DNA of 64,000 nt. Source: Trichopria drosophilae (taxonomy: Eukaryota > Arthropoda > Insecta > Hymenoptera > Diapriidae). The stretch is from contig CM059585.1 in NCBI GenBank assembly GCA_030407085.1, positions 110,287,501 to 110,351,500 on the forward strand, in the 5' to 3' direction. The translations under genes were made by a program, and so were the position numbers. Numbering within the stretch: position 1 is the first letter of the stretch; every line of letters starts with the position of its first letter. The notes beneath the pieces were generated by a model. It was not told where the DNA came from. It saw nothing but the letters and a program-made list of their open reading frames with translations, and searched no databases. Positions 22,262 through 32,861 of the stretch are shown here, one piece after another.

Positions 22262-24440
22262 ACTAACATTCTCCCTATTCGTTCCATATGATATTCTAAG
22301 AAATCTTTATGTCATTAAGACTATCCATAACAACGTATGCCTAGATTATACATTCACAACGTTATGTAACTGGAATAAAGGATATTTGGTACTATATATT
22401 AGCTCAAACCTTAAACATTCTTTGACATAATCTTTCTTTTCAATGTGTTGACTTTCGAGTACCAAAAATCATATTCAGTTTCGCATCTATGGATATATTC
22501 AGTGTAATTGTTCTCAATACAAATATTATTAAAATCATCTACTTTTATTCTGAATTCAAATACTTATCTATGCAATGTACTTTTTTTGCGCACGCTACAA
22601 AGAATCTGAAAAACATAGTTTCTTCTTTAAATTATTCTAGCTTTTTAAGCGTTTGATCTGTTATCGATATTTTTTTCATTTTGTAAAGTATTTTTCAGAA
22701 TTGACTGTGAAATTATGTTGAAAAAATCATCATTTTTACAAAAAAAAACATAGGAATGTTTCGACGGAGTTACCAATATATTTGTTTTTAAATTATATTG
22801 ATGTTTTGTAAAAAAAGAATGCAGAGAACCTCGGAACATAACTAACGAAAACATGTTTCGTAATCAGTATTTCAAACTGAATACGTTTTTAGCTTGATAA
22901 TCAGTAAATATTCGCCAATCCAAATTTTGAGATTAAACACAGTAAACGATTCTAAATAAACAAAATTATAATCTCATATTAAGGAAATTTGAAGACGAGT
23001 TTGTGTTAGTGTTCGTAAGTCGCCATAATATCATAAATACTTAGAAGTTCATTCCTTAAAACATTGTGATCCAGTATGCTTAAAATTCGGGTTTGAAAAC
23101 AATGCGTAAAATGATTAATACATAAAAATTCAATATAATAAAACTAGTGTTGGCGTGGTGCCTCGCTCGCTCAGAAACTTCGACCCAGTAGATAGTCGGC
23201 TATTCCTTAATACTCGTTTGTTTACTAACAGCTTTTACTTATATTATAAAATTATATTGAGATTTGGGGGTCCAATCATATTTAGGTCCAAGTGGCTTCG
23301 ATAGATATGTTACAACAATATAGTGTTTCTTATATGTATGAAAATTGAAAATGAGCATTTTCAAAACTTCGACCCCGACAACAGGCCAGCCGAAGTATTA
23401 ATAAATAAAAGTTGCAAAACACTTACTTCATGCACTTGTATTCTAATAGACTATTCGATGCATATTACATGTTTACTGTGTTTTACTAATTACTGTCTGT
23501 ATTATTATGATATTATATATACAATATATATATATACATATAATTCGTCAAAGATATCTTGAAAGTGTCGAAAGGATCTATGACGGATATTTTATAGATA
23601 TCTATAAGACATCTTTTAGATATATCGAAATAGTTATTTTCGTATCAAGGGCGTAAATGAACTTTGCGCCCGTAGGTGGTCACCGCGCCCGAGGGGCTGG
23701 CAAAGACTACCCCTGGGGGGTAGGGGGTCAAAACGTCGAAATTTGATGAAAAACAATAGGGTAATTTTTTTTGCCGCGATGACCAAATTCAATACTTTTT
23801 CAGACAATAGTCATAAACATTTTAAACCAGTTTTTATGGCATTATCGTTGACTTTAGGAAGATAATGCAAGCTTTTTTGTAGAGAATTTCATGCTCTATC
23901 TTTTTTGTTTGAAACATTATTTAATAAAATTTGTATTTTTCAAAATAAATGCAAAAAACTACAAAGAAACTTAATTGGGGCTAATTTTTTTTAGTAATGG
24001 ACGGGTGGATCTGCCCCAAAATCTAATCAGATCTAAGTTATGCCAAGACGCGTATTTTAAAAAAAAATTTATGTCAATACGCTTATCTGTTCGCGAGTTA
24101 TCGTGAGACAAAAAAACGGGACGTACGGACGTACGTACGTACAAGATCACGGACACAAATTTTTTTATTGTTGATTTGGGTTCCTTAGGGTCTGAAACGT
24201 CGACATTTGATGAAAAACTATATGGTAATTTTTTTGCCCGAAGTGACCAAGTTCAATACTTCGTCCAGACTTAGTCTGGGTCGAAGTAATAATGTTACTC
24301 TTTTATTATGAACGTAAAACTTCATTAATATACACTAACAATAGAATAGACCCTCTGAATATTTTATTTGCTTGTTTCTGAATCGACACAAATGACCAAT
24401 TAAATTGTAGTTTTGTAAAATGTTTAATTAAAGGCAAATA
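22262..24440. repeat. Segmental duplication copy B
   Basis: Colinear with 4180-4346 plus 8005-8937. Copy B lacks the ~3.65-kb block at 4347-8004 of copy A and instead carries a Helitron-like element at 23144-24289. By eye the shared blocks are roughly 80-90% identical, so the duplication is older than most insertions here. Confidence 0.75.
23144..24289 (-). mobile_element. Full-length Helitron-like element with paralogous empty site (1146 bp)
   Basis: Copy B reads 'aataaaa' | CTAGTGTTGG...GGGTCGAAGTAA | 'taatgttact', whereas copy A (8764/8765) reads 'aataaaa' | 'tggtgttatt' straight through. Insertion is therefore exactly between A and T with no duplicated bases. The element shares the 12-bp subterminal inverted repeat, terminal hairpin and central TA tract of the other copies. 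No protein is encoded. Confidence 0.8.
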
Positions 24441-24442
24441 AT

Positions 24443-24690
24443 CGGCTTCGTGGCTCAGGCGGTTAACGCACTGGACTAAGAAGTCGTAGGTCGTGAGTTC
24501 GATCCCCGTCTGGTGAACAATTTTTCGATTTCGTTTTCAAGCAGCAGCTCGCTGTTAGTAAGCCGAGCCACGTTGTTTGTGTTTACGTTACGCAAGCACC
24601 CTCTAGATTCACAATCGGTTCGGGAATTATTTCTACCCAGTACCCGGTAGAAACGCATCATGGTAATTTTCAATCCTCATTTACAGGATT
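24443..24690 (+). mobile_element. tRNA-headed SINE
   Basis: The first ~75 bases read like a tRNA: GGCTTCGTGGCTCAGGCGG holds an A box (24451-24462) and GAGTTCGATCC a B box (24495-24505), the internal RNA polymerase III promoter. The anticodon-arm part is degraded, and an unrelated ~170-bp body follows, as in SINEs. It starts just where similarity to duplication copy A ends, which fits insertion. The 3' tail and target duplication are unclear, so the right edge is approximate. Confidence 0.65.
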
Positions 24691-24705
24691 ACTGTTCCAA
24701 TTACG

Positions 24706-24960
24706 GAAAAAATGTATACAATCTTTTTTGTCGAGAATTTTGCGCTCTACAACTTTTATTTGAAACATTTTTCTGTCAGATGCGTATTTTTGAAAATAAA
24801 TACAAAAAAAACTAAAAAAAACGCGTGTTTTGGCTATTTTTTCAAAATAGCAGCTTTAATACGTCCGACCCGCAATTTTTGTTGTCATATTCGTAATCAG
24901 GAGGCAAAAATACTTCGAAATACACTAATTTAAATTTTTTTTAGAAGGAGGTGCCTTTTC
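24706..24960 (+). repeat. Diverged relative of the Helitron-like interior
   Basis: 'gtatacaatcttttttgtcgag', 'tttgaaacatttttctgt' and the block after it match 11441-11700 and, more weakly, the interior of the full Helitron-like copies. This may mark an older subfamily. Confidence 0.5.
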
Positions 24961-25327
24961 CGAAGGTTTGCCAATAATTTATTATCACATTACAAGTGTG
25001 TTGTTCTTTTCTTCCCTTGTACAAAAATGTCCGTTTTAAATATTTTTGTACTTCGTCCAGGAAACACAATGTATAATACGGTAAGTCATATCAGTATAAT
25101 GCAAGTATTTTGCTTTGACAAATTGTTGTTAGTAAATTGACATTTTCAGAATATTATTAGTAATTGACACATTACGTCGAAAAGGGCACTTTTTTCGCCA
25201 CAAATGCAATAGACAATTTCTTATCATAATTAAAAATAAAGGAAAAGTACAAATACATATTTATAGAAATGGCTCTTAAAAAACCATATGTTTTATATAT
25301 TTGTACCTACACACACACATATATATA
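24961..25327. other. Noncoding stretch without recognised features
   Basis: AT-rich, no frame and no termini until the TA site of element A copy 2. Confidence 0.4.
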
Positions 25328-28227
25328 CAGGGTGGCCGATTTATCTGAAGACATCGAAATATCTCGAGAACTATGCACAGAATCAAAAAAGTTGTCGGAT
25401 GAAAGTTGTTCGACGCGAAGGGGGGCATCCAGTGATAATTAAATTTACCCCCTCCCCCATCCCCTGGAGGTGGAGTGGGGGCAAAAACAATAAAACTTAA
25501 ATAGGAACCCCCATTTTTTATTGCAGATTTGGATTCTCCGGAAAAAAGTACATGAATTTGACCTAGGAGCTATTGCATTTTGGTTCACAGGTGGCGCTGT
25601 AATCGATAAAAATCCAAATTTATCCGAAGACATTGAAATACCTCGAGAACTATGCACAGAATCAAAAAAGTTGTCGGATGAAAGTTGTTCGACGCGAAGG
25701 GGGGCATCCAGTAATAATGAAATTTACCCCCTCCCCCATCCCCTGGGGGTGGAGTGGGGGCAAAAACAATAAAACTTAAATAGGAACCCCAGTTTTTATT
25801 GGAGATTTGGATTCTCCAATATTGACAATTTTCGCCCGCGTAGCGGATATGGAATACGGTCATTCTAACAAAGCCGGGAAAAAATACATTTAGCGTTACC
25901 CAGGAACAACGACGTGGACGTAGTATTTTTCTGTTCCCTTTGGGGTGCTTGTTTTACGTGAGTCCCCTTGCCTCTCACAGTCTCACTGTTCACTTACTTG
26001 AGTAAGTGTTCGAAATGTTGACCTTCCACTTCAATGCATTTATTTATTCTTTCTTCAAATGACTTTATACATGATAGAATCATATCTGCAGAAATTTCTG
26101 CGCAAGCAGTTCTTATGCGTTCCACCATGTTTTCACGAGTCGTTGGTACTTGTTCATAAACCTTACCTTTTAGGTAACCCCATAGGAAGAAATCCGGAGA
26201 TGTTAGATCAGGTGACCCCGCAGGCCAATTAATGGGGCCACCTCTACCAATCCACCTACCATTGTAATCACGGTCTAGTATTTCCCTTGCTACTCTTGAA
26301 AAATGTGCTGGGCAACCATCATGCTGAAACCACATTGTCCGTCGGACGTCCATAGCAACATCCTCAAGTAGTAATGGTACTTCTTGTTCTAGGAAATCTC
26401 GATATTTTGTTCCATTCAAATTACCTTCAATGAAATAAGGACCAATGAGTTTATTTCCTATGATTCCACACCAAACGTTCACCGACCAAGGACGTTGATG
26501 ATTAACTTGTCGTAACCAATGGGGATTTTCTACGCTCCAATAATGCATATTATGCCTATTGACGCCACCATGGTTCGTGAATGTAGATTCATCTGAAAAT
26601 AATACATTACCAAAGAAATTGTGGTTCGTTTGCATTTTTTGAAATGCCCATTCACAAAACACCACGCGGTTATGAAAATCATCGCCATCTAGTTCCTGGT
26701 GCAGTGAAATGTGATATGGGTGAAACTTATGACGATGCAATATTCTTTGAATACTGTCTCTGGAAATGCCGGAATCGCGATGTAATTGTCGTGTGCTTAC
26801 ATGTAGATTTTGGTGAATAGCTGCTAGTACAGCTACTTCGTTAGCTTCTCCTGTAACTGTTAATCTTCGCTTCCTTTTTTTCATTTGTACGCTGCCATCA
26901 GAGTGAAAGGCATTCACAACTTTGTAAAAAAAAGAACGCGAGCGAGCATTATCTGGAAAACGCTCAGCATACAACGCAACAGCATCGTCAATATTCCTCT
27001 AACATTCACCATAAATAAGAATCATTTCGATTTTTTCGGGAACTGTAGCAGGATTCATTTTTAACTTGCAATTCAATTTAAGCAATGAAGGGTAGACAAA
27101 AAATAGTCACGTAAACGGAAAGTTGTTATTCTAAAAGCAAAGTGACCTCCGACCGAATTACTACCAATACAATGGACTTAAAAAATAGTCTTACACTGAG
27201 AGACCGTGAATACTAAATTTTAATATGGGGATTAGAAAGTCGCGATATCCATTTACTTCCCTTCAGGAAAGTAGAGAAAAATGTAGGTGAACTGGTTATG
27301 TGTGACTCAACTTATGTATAAAATGATATGCTACTTTATTTTCGAGTTATGTCGCCCTCTAGCGTTATGTAACAGAACCGACGCCGGTGATGGCCGAAAT
27401 GCAAGCGATGTACATGTATGAAACCACGTGAGTTCTCTCGGGGTCCGGTAGATGGCGACGAAATCCCCAAATGAAGTAAGAGTTTCGTTTTGTTTAATAG
27501 AAGCTGGTTTGACCGACAATGCTCAGTTTATTTATTCTCATTTCGGAAAAAACATACAGAGAGAGAATGAATGAGCTGAGTGAAGGGACATGACGCGTTT
27601 TTTAATGGATTGCGTGATGTCCTCTTTTTGTTTATTAAATAATAAATTTAAAACCTAAAATGTAATTTTATTGAAGGTAGAAAACTTATTTATAAAATTG
27701 CTTCCATATTGTATGCACAATTTTTATGTAATCAGTTTTGATTTTTAATATGAAGAATATCAATTATTCATAATCTTAATTTTTCGAATGGACATTATTA
27801 AAATTTCATATTCAGAATAACAATTTTCGCAATTGATATTACTAAATTCTAATATTAAAAATTCTAATATTAGAATTTTTAATATTAAATTTTCATAAAG
27901 GGATCAAATTGTCCCTATTTGCCCCCTGGATGCCCCCTTCGTGTCGAACAACTTTTATCCGACAACTTTTTTGATTCTGTGCATAGTTCTCGAGGTATTT
28001 CAATGTCTTCAGATAAATTTGGATTTTTATCGATTACAGCGCCACCTGTGAACCAAAATGCAATAGCTCCTAGGTCAAATTGGTGTACTTTTTTTCGGAG
28101 AATCCAAATCTGCAATAAAAACTGGGGGTTCCTATTTAAGTTTTATTGTTTTTGCCCCAACTCCACCCCCAGGGGATGGGGGAGGGGGTAAATTTCATTA
28201 TCACTGGATGCCCCCCTTCGTGTCGAA
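25328..28227 (-). mobile_element. Mariner-like element, family A copy 2, right end truncated
   Basis: The left end CAGGGTGGCCG follows TA (25326-25327). It is nearly identical to 14581-17480 throughout, then stops abruptly at 28227 within the second terminal module on the right. Without its right terminus it could not transpose as a unit. Confidence 0.9.
25994..27058 (-). pseudogene. Mariner-superfamily transposase, family A copy 2, one nonsense codon
   Basis: From ATG 27056-27058 (MNPATVPEKIEMILIYGE) the frame is interrupted only by a TAG at 26999-27001; after it the frame runs unbroken to the stop at 25994. It carries SDEST, HDGCPAHFS and SPDLT with 36-residue spacing and ends EGQHFEHLLK. 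Copy 1 has a sense codon at the nonsense position but is frameshifted elsewhere, so both copies descend from an active source with independent damage. Confidence 0.85.
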
Positions 28228-28263
28228 CGCATTGTATATGTGTATGTACAATTTATGTTAATT

Positions 28264-28738
28264 TCATGTTAATTTGCTTTTTACGGCATTATCGTTGATT
28301 TTACGAAGAAATGAATACAACCTTTTTTGTAGAGAATTCGATGTTCTATATTTTTTGTTTGAAACATTTCTTTTGTACGATTTGTATTTTTTGTTAAAAA
28401 ATGGAAAAACGTGTTTTTTGAGCGTTTTTTTTGTTAAACCTCCCCATAATCTAGTATGCATTGTCTCCAAAAACTGATCAGATCTAAGTTTGGCCAAGAG
28501 AAACCCAAATCCGTTTGTACTTTTTAAATTCGCCCTGCCAATCGCGAGATATCGCGTATACAAAATTTTGCCGACGGACGGACGGACGTACAACCTAACG
28601 GACACCAATTTTGTTATTGTTGCTTTGGGTTCCTTAGTGTCCGAAACGTCGACATTTGATGAAAAACTATAGGGTAATTTTTTTGCCCGAAGTGACCAAA
28701 TTCAATACTTCGTCCAGACTTAGTCTGGGTCGAAGTAA
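28264..28738 (-). mobile_element. Helitron-like fragment, diverged subfamily, TTAC end only
   Basis: Ends GTCTGGGTCGAAGTAA at 28738 before host T, and shares 'gtccgaaacgtcgacatttgatg' with the other copies, but the interior differs: a single GGACGGACGGACG run and a different T-rich block. It begins where element A copy 2 breaks off, so a deletion may have joined the two. Confidence 0.65.
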
Positions 28739-29090
28739 TACGTAAAGAAAGAGAAATTCGGCTTACTTTTTAACGGGTCAAAATCTCAATAAAAATATGA
28801 CAGTTATTTGAAAATCACCCATCTCCGACAACGAAAATTCATTTCTTTTACTGCTAGACTCGCTAATATAGGTACTGAAAATCGACACATCTCAGCAAAC
28901 GGAAAAGTTAATAGTACTTAAGGTGGTTCCATCGAGCAAGACGTTGATTCACGGTATGCTTGAAACTTGGCATGTAGATCATTTAAGGCATCGTAAATAT
29001 CATACTAAAAGTTTAGAGCAATTCACCACCTTGTTCGCGAGCAATCATTATTTCAATTTCGAGAATTTGCACATGTTATATATCTATATA
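28739..29090. other. Noncoding stretch without recognised features
   Basis: No frame or repeat termini seen before the TA site of the MITE. Confidence 0.4.
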
Positions 29091-29663
29091 CAGGGTGAGG
29101 AAAAAGTATGGAAACCCGGAAAAATCTCAGAGGGTAGATGATGAAAAAGAAAATATAAAGGTCAGTTCTTATGTAACTTTCAACGAGGAATCAAATGATG
29201 ACCTTGGATTTGACCTTGGGCCTCTCCTTGAAGGTCATTTAAAGGTCAACTATTCTTTTTTCAATGCGAACCCATGCTTTTGACGTCGGGAGTCGAAAGA
29301 GCGTAAAATTTTACGTTAAAGTATGCCTCGAGGTTCAAGGTCAACGTGACCTCTGGAGGTCAAATAACGATAAAATTACGTTTGCAAGAAAATCTTGCGG
29401 AACAAGTGGCTAGAGAAAAAAGATTAATGACAGGTCTAAAATATCTTTCAAGTAGTACTCCGGTTGTTGTTAATATAAAGTTGACCTTTAAATGGCCTTC
29501 AGGGAGAGGTCCAAAGTCGAGTAATAGGTCATTTCTGGAGTACCACTAAATCCAAGGTCATCACTGAATTCCTCGTTGAAAGTTATATAAGATCTGACCT
29601 TAATATTTATTTTCACTTACCCTCTAAGATTTTCCGGGGTTTCCATATTTTTTCCTCATCCTG
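29091..29663. mobile_element. Mariner-type MITE (573 bp)
   Basis: Ends CAGGGTGAGGAAAAAGTATGG and, inverted, CAGGATGAGGAAAAAATATGG, flanked by TA. The two halves are inverted repeats with 'atctcagagggtagatgatg'-like and 'tgaccttg' blocks that resemble the terminal modules of elements B and C. No transposase; probably mobilised by a relative of B or C. Confidence 0.85.
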
Positions 29664-30050
29664 TATATGGAAATGAGTGGATTTCGAAGATATTTTTATC
29701 AAAATCTAATTTCCGTTTACTGGGATATACAGTCATAAAAATACCGCATCCAATTTTATTGCAAATTAATGGATTTACTTGAGTATTGTAGATTACCAAT
29801 ATCGAAAATTTTGAACATCAACCAGCGATCGGTTTCAAAATACGTGCAACGCGGTTTGTGAAATGAGCCCTTCGTAACTCCTGGAAAAGAGCGTCCAAAG
29901 CCGAGGACTGTAAGAAACGTGGATAAACAAACTCAGAACGATATTCGATCCATTATTTACGAATACTGCCACGAACGTAAGCCCCACATTTGTTCTTTCA
30001 TTTCCTTAAATTGTTTCCGAAATTAGTTTTTTTTAACTCGGTGCGCGAAC

Positions 30051-30157
30051 TCCATTATCGCGCACTGTTTTTCGTGTGCGAAATACCCCATTTGCGCACT
30101 GATAGTGTTTTCTTTTTTTTTTGTATTTCGCACACTGAAAACAGTGCGCGAAATGGA
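30051..30157. repeat. Small foldback element in intron 1 of the transposase gene
   Basis: Arms 30051-30086 and 30123-30157 are near-perfect inverse copies (TCCATT-x-TCGCGCACTGTTTT...GTGTGCGAAATAC) around a 36-base loop. Weaker pairing continues outward to about 30015 and 30180. Confidence 0.75.
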
Positions 30158-30197
30158 TCTCGCAGTTGTTAAAAAAATTAAAGTACGATACATGACC

Positions 30198-30265
30198 GCG
30201 ATTTAGGTTACTTGCGCCCGACTGAATGGCGACAACTTCAGTCGTGCGCAAATAACCTATATCGC
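30198..30265. repeat. Second small foldback in the same intron
   Basis: Arms 30198-30226 and 30237-30265 are 29-bp inverse copies (GCGATTTAGGTTACTTGCGC type) around a 10-base loop. It sits 40 bases from the first foldback, with a different sequence. Confidence 0.75.
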
Positions 30266-32223
30266 ACACTTGCATCGTAATGTACTATTAATTCCTGTAC
30301 TGAATATTGAGACTGCACGTATCTTTGTAGGTCGATCAGTCACACGCTCAGCACTTTTGGAGGAAATAAGGTAAACGGAATTCATACATCTACAATAATT
30401 ATTTACATCCAATCCGTTTACCTTTATAGGCATTAGTACAAATTTAATGGACTTTTGCTTCAACGGCATTTTTATTTGAAAACTAATAGTGTTTTGTACA
30501 TTTTCATTGAAAGCAAACAGGAATTGGATTCAATGGTGGTCGGGAGACCCTCCGAAAAGTTCTCAGCGATATTGGATTCGAATTCTGCGTAAGAAATGGT
30601 TCGCGATATCTCATTGAGAAGCCAGATATAGTGTTAAAACGTCTGCAGTTTTTAAAGGCGTTTGAATAAAAAAATGTGGATCTGGACGCCATTTGGCTCG
30701 ATGAAAAATGGGTTTTCCGAAAAAGGAGCCACAAAACCCGCGACTGGCAGGAAAACAGTATCGATAGCTGCTCTGTACGAACAAACGACACAGGCTATCG
30801 ATACATCATTTGCCACGCTGGTGGAAAAATGGGGTTCGTTGAGAATGCGTCATTAATGTTAAGCACGTCAAAGAAAATTCCGGAATTAGGAGACGATTAT
30901 CATGGTGATATGAATTGTGTACTTTTTCATCGATGGTTTACAGAGCAGTTGCTTCCGAATTTGCATAAACCATCCCTAATCATCATGGATAATGCACCTT
31001 ACCATTCCGTCCAGGTAATAAATGTCCAGTTTGTAACTTTCTTATATCTCAATATATCTCGAATGATAGGAATTTATAAAAAATGTCATGAAACATTTCA
31101 TTTTCAGTTAGAGAAGCAGCCTACGTCTAAGTGGAGAAAACATGATATGCAAATGTGGCTAGCATAGAACGAAATTGCTTTTCCGCTAGTTGCAACTAAT
31201 AAAGAGCTGCTGGAACTGTGCAACAAACATGTGAAGCCAGTCAGATATTTTTTAGAATACTATAGTGGAAGGGACGCGACATACAATTCTGCGACTTCCC
31301 CCATACTATTGTTTCTACAATTCAATAGAAATGATATGGGGCATTGCGAAGCGATATTACGACAAACACGTCGGTTTAAACCACAATTACTCCGACGAAG
31401 ATAATTTAAATGTCTGGAATAGGGCACTAGCTTCCGTATCACCTGAAATTTGGCGGAAGACATGCGAGAAGGTAGAAGCCGATATACATAAGGACTACAT
31501 TCGGTACATTTCTCAAAATGAGAATATTGCACGTCTAGTCGTCAAAAGTGATCTCGACGAAGTTGATAAAGAGTGCCTTGGCACAGTTTCACTGTCTCTT
31601 ATAGACGACGCGACATGGGGGACATACACGCGTGTAGGCAGAAGCTCTTCGGCGACGATGCCCCACAAGACATGGTCAATGTCCTGTTGGATATGCTCGG
31701 AGTACGTAAAATAAAATACCTCACGATTTTCTTTCACCGTTCCAACGAGACGTTTTTAAGTGTCCTTTCATAGTTCCAGCAGAAAGATGAAAAGAACGAG
31801 GAATATCAATCGATCTCCGACAATCTGCCTTCGGTATCCGAACCGTCATGTATGGAGACTCCTAATAGCGTTGATATGTCTTCGGTGTATGAGAAATTTT
31901 TTATACAGACTCCAAACATGTCTCCTGTACCGGAAACGTGGCTTCCTGAAACTCCCGAAAGTATGAGTGTGAGTTCAGGTACTTCAAAGTACCGTACAAA
32001 GCTAATTGTTTAAATATACATATGACCTCCATGTGAGATCCGCCATTTTTAACTTTTAAGAACTTACTTTACATTTACGACACAGGTCGACAAAATTCAA
32101 GCAATTTAATGTTTCGGAGATGAAAATAGGTAATCTTTGTTAATTTCAGGTCGCTGACACCGAATCCGATAATGACTTACAAGCTTTATTTTAAAATATT
32201 TCGGAAGCCTTTATTCCATATCT

Positions 32224-32478
32224 CGACGCCTCCTAGTAATATAATTATATCTCAAGCATGTTTCTGGCTAACTCTAATTTGATGAATATTTCAATATAAT
32301 TGTATTTCGGCGAAATTTCAGAATGATTGTATCTCATCCTAGTATTTTCTCCAAAAAGATTCGACGACATACAATCATCCTGAAATCTTGCCTGAAATAC
32401 AATCATAATGAAATATTCGTCGAATTAGAATTGTCCAGAAACATGCTTGGAATACAAATCTATTGCTAGGAGGCGTCG
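32224..32478. mobile_element. 255-bp foldback MITE with ATCT target duplication
   Basis: The arms start CGACGCCTCCTAG at both ends and pair over about 110 bp (32224-32333 with 32368-32478). ATCT flanks both sides (32220-32223; 32479-32482), fitting a 4-bp duplication. No coding capacity; superfamily unknown. Confidence 0.7.
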
Positions 32479-32861
32479 ATCTGTCAAAATATATGCCCCT
32501 TCAACATTGTAAAAAAATGTTATTATTTTGTATTCGTCATGTTGAATTTTTGTAAATTTGATTCCTGATATCTGATTGCTACTCAGCGACCACCCCCCCC
32601 CCCCTCCAAACGTCATAATAACGAGTGTCATGAACGTTGTTTATTTTTTAAACATTTCATGGAGTAAACTTATGCTTCCCATTTAGCAATATTACTCTAA
32701 CTTAGAGTTCGTTTTGATTTTTTTTAACAAATATCGGTATTTTTGAAAATTGCAATCCTTTGTAATGTAGATAAATCTCAGTCTGTTTCCCTAATTTATA
32801 AGACTTTTTATGCAGTGTACAAAATCTAACTCAAACGTAAATGTGTTGTTTTACATTTCAG

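Larger units (their letters stand above)
29860..32194 (+). pseudogene. Spliced DDE transposase gene (DDE_3-like), decayed
   Basis: Five exon blocks can be read. Exon 1, to donor 29976, gives RPKPRTVRNVDKQTQNDIRS. Exon 2 (30521-31014) gives FNGGRETLRKVL, YLIEKPDIVLKRLQFLKAFE, then a TAA at 30667-30669, IWLDEKWV and MDNAPYHS. Exon 3 (31108-about 31700) has a TAG at 31165 and a frameshift near 31262, then LRLPPYYCFYNSIEMIW. Exon 4 (31780-31968) and exon 5 (32150-32194) give a Ser/Pro- and acid-rich tail ending DTESDNDLQALF. Splice phases match (C|GA; CAG|TTA; AGT|GTC). The three catalytic acids D, D and E are all present. This is an IS630/DDE_3-type integrase-fold transposase of a dead element; terminal repeats were not found. 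Confidence 0.75.

Noticed and set aside
23323..23562. 79-codon frame beginning MFLICMKIENEHFQNF, recurring at 20715-21218
   Set aside because: It lies in the noncoding Helitron-like body and is not preserved in the other copies.
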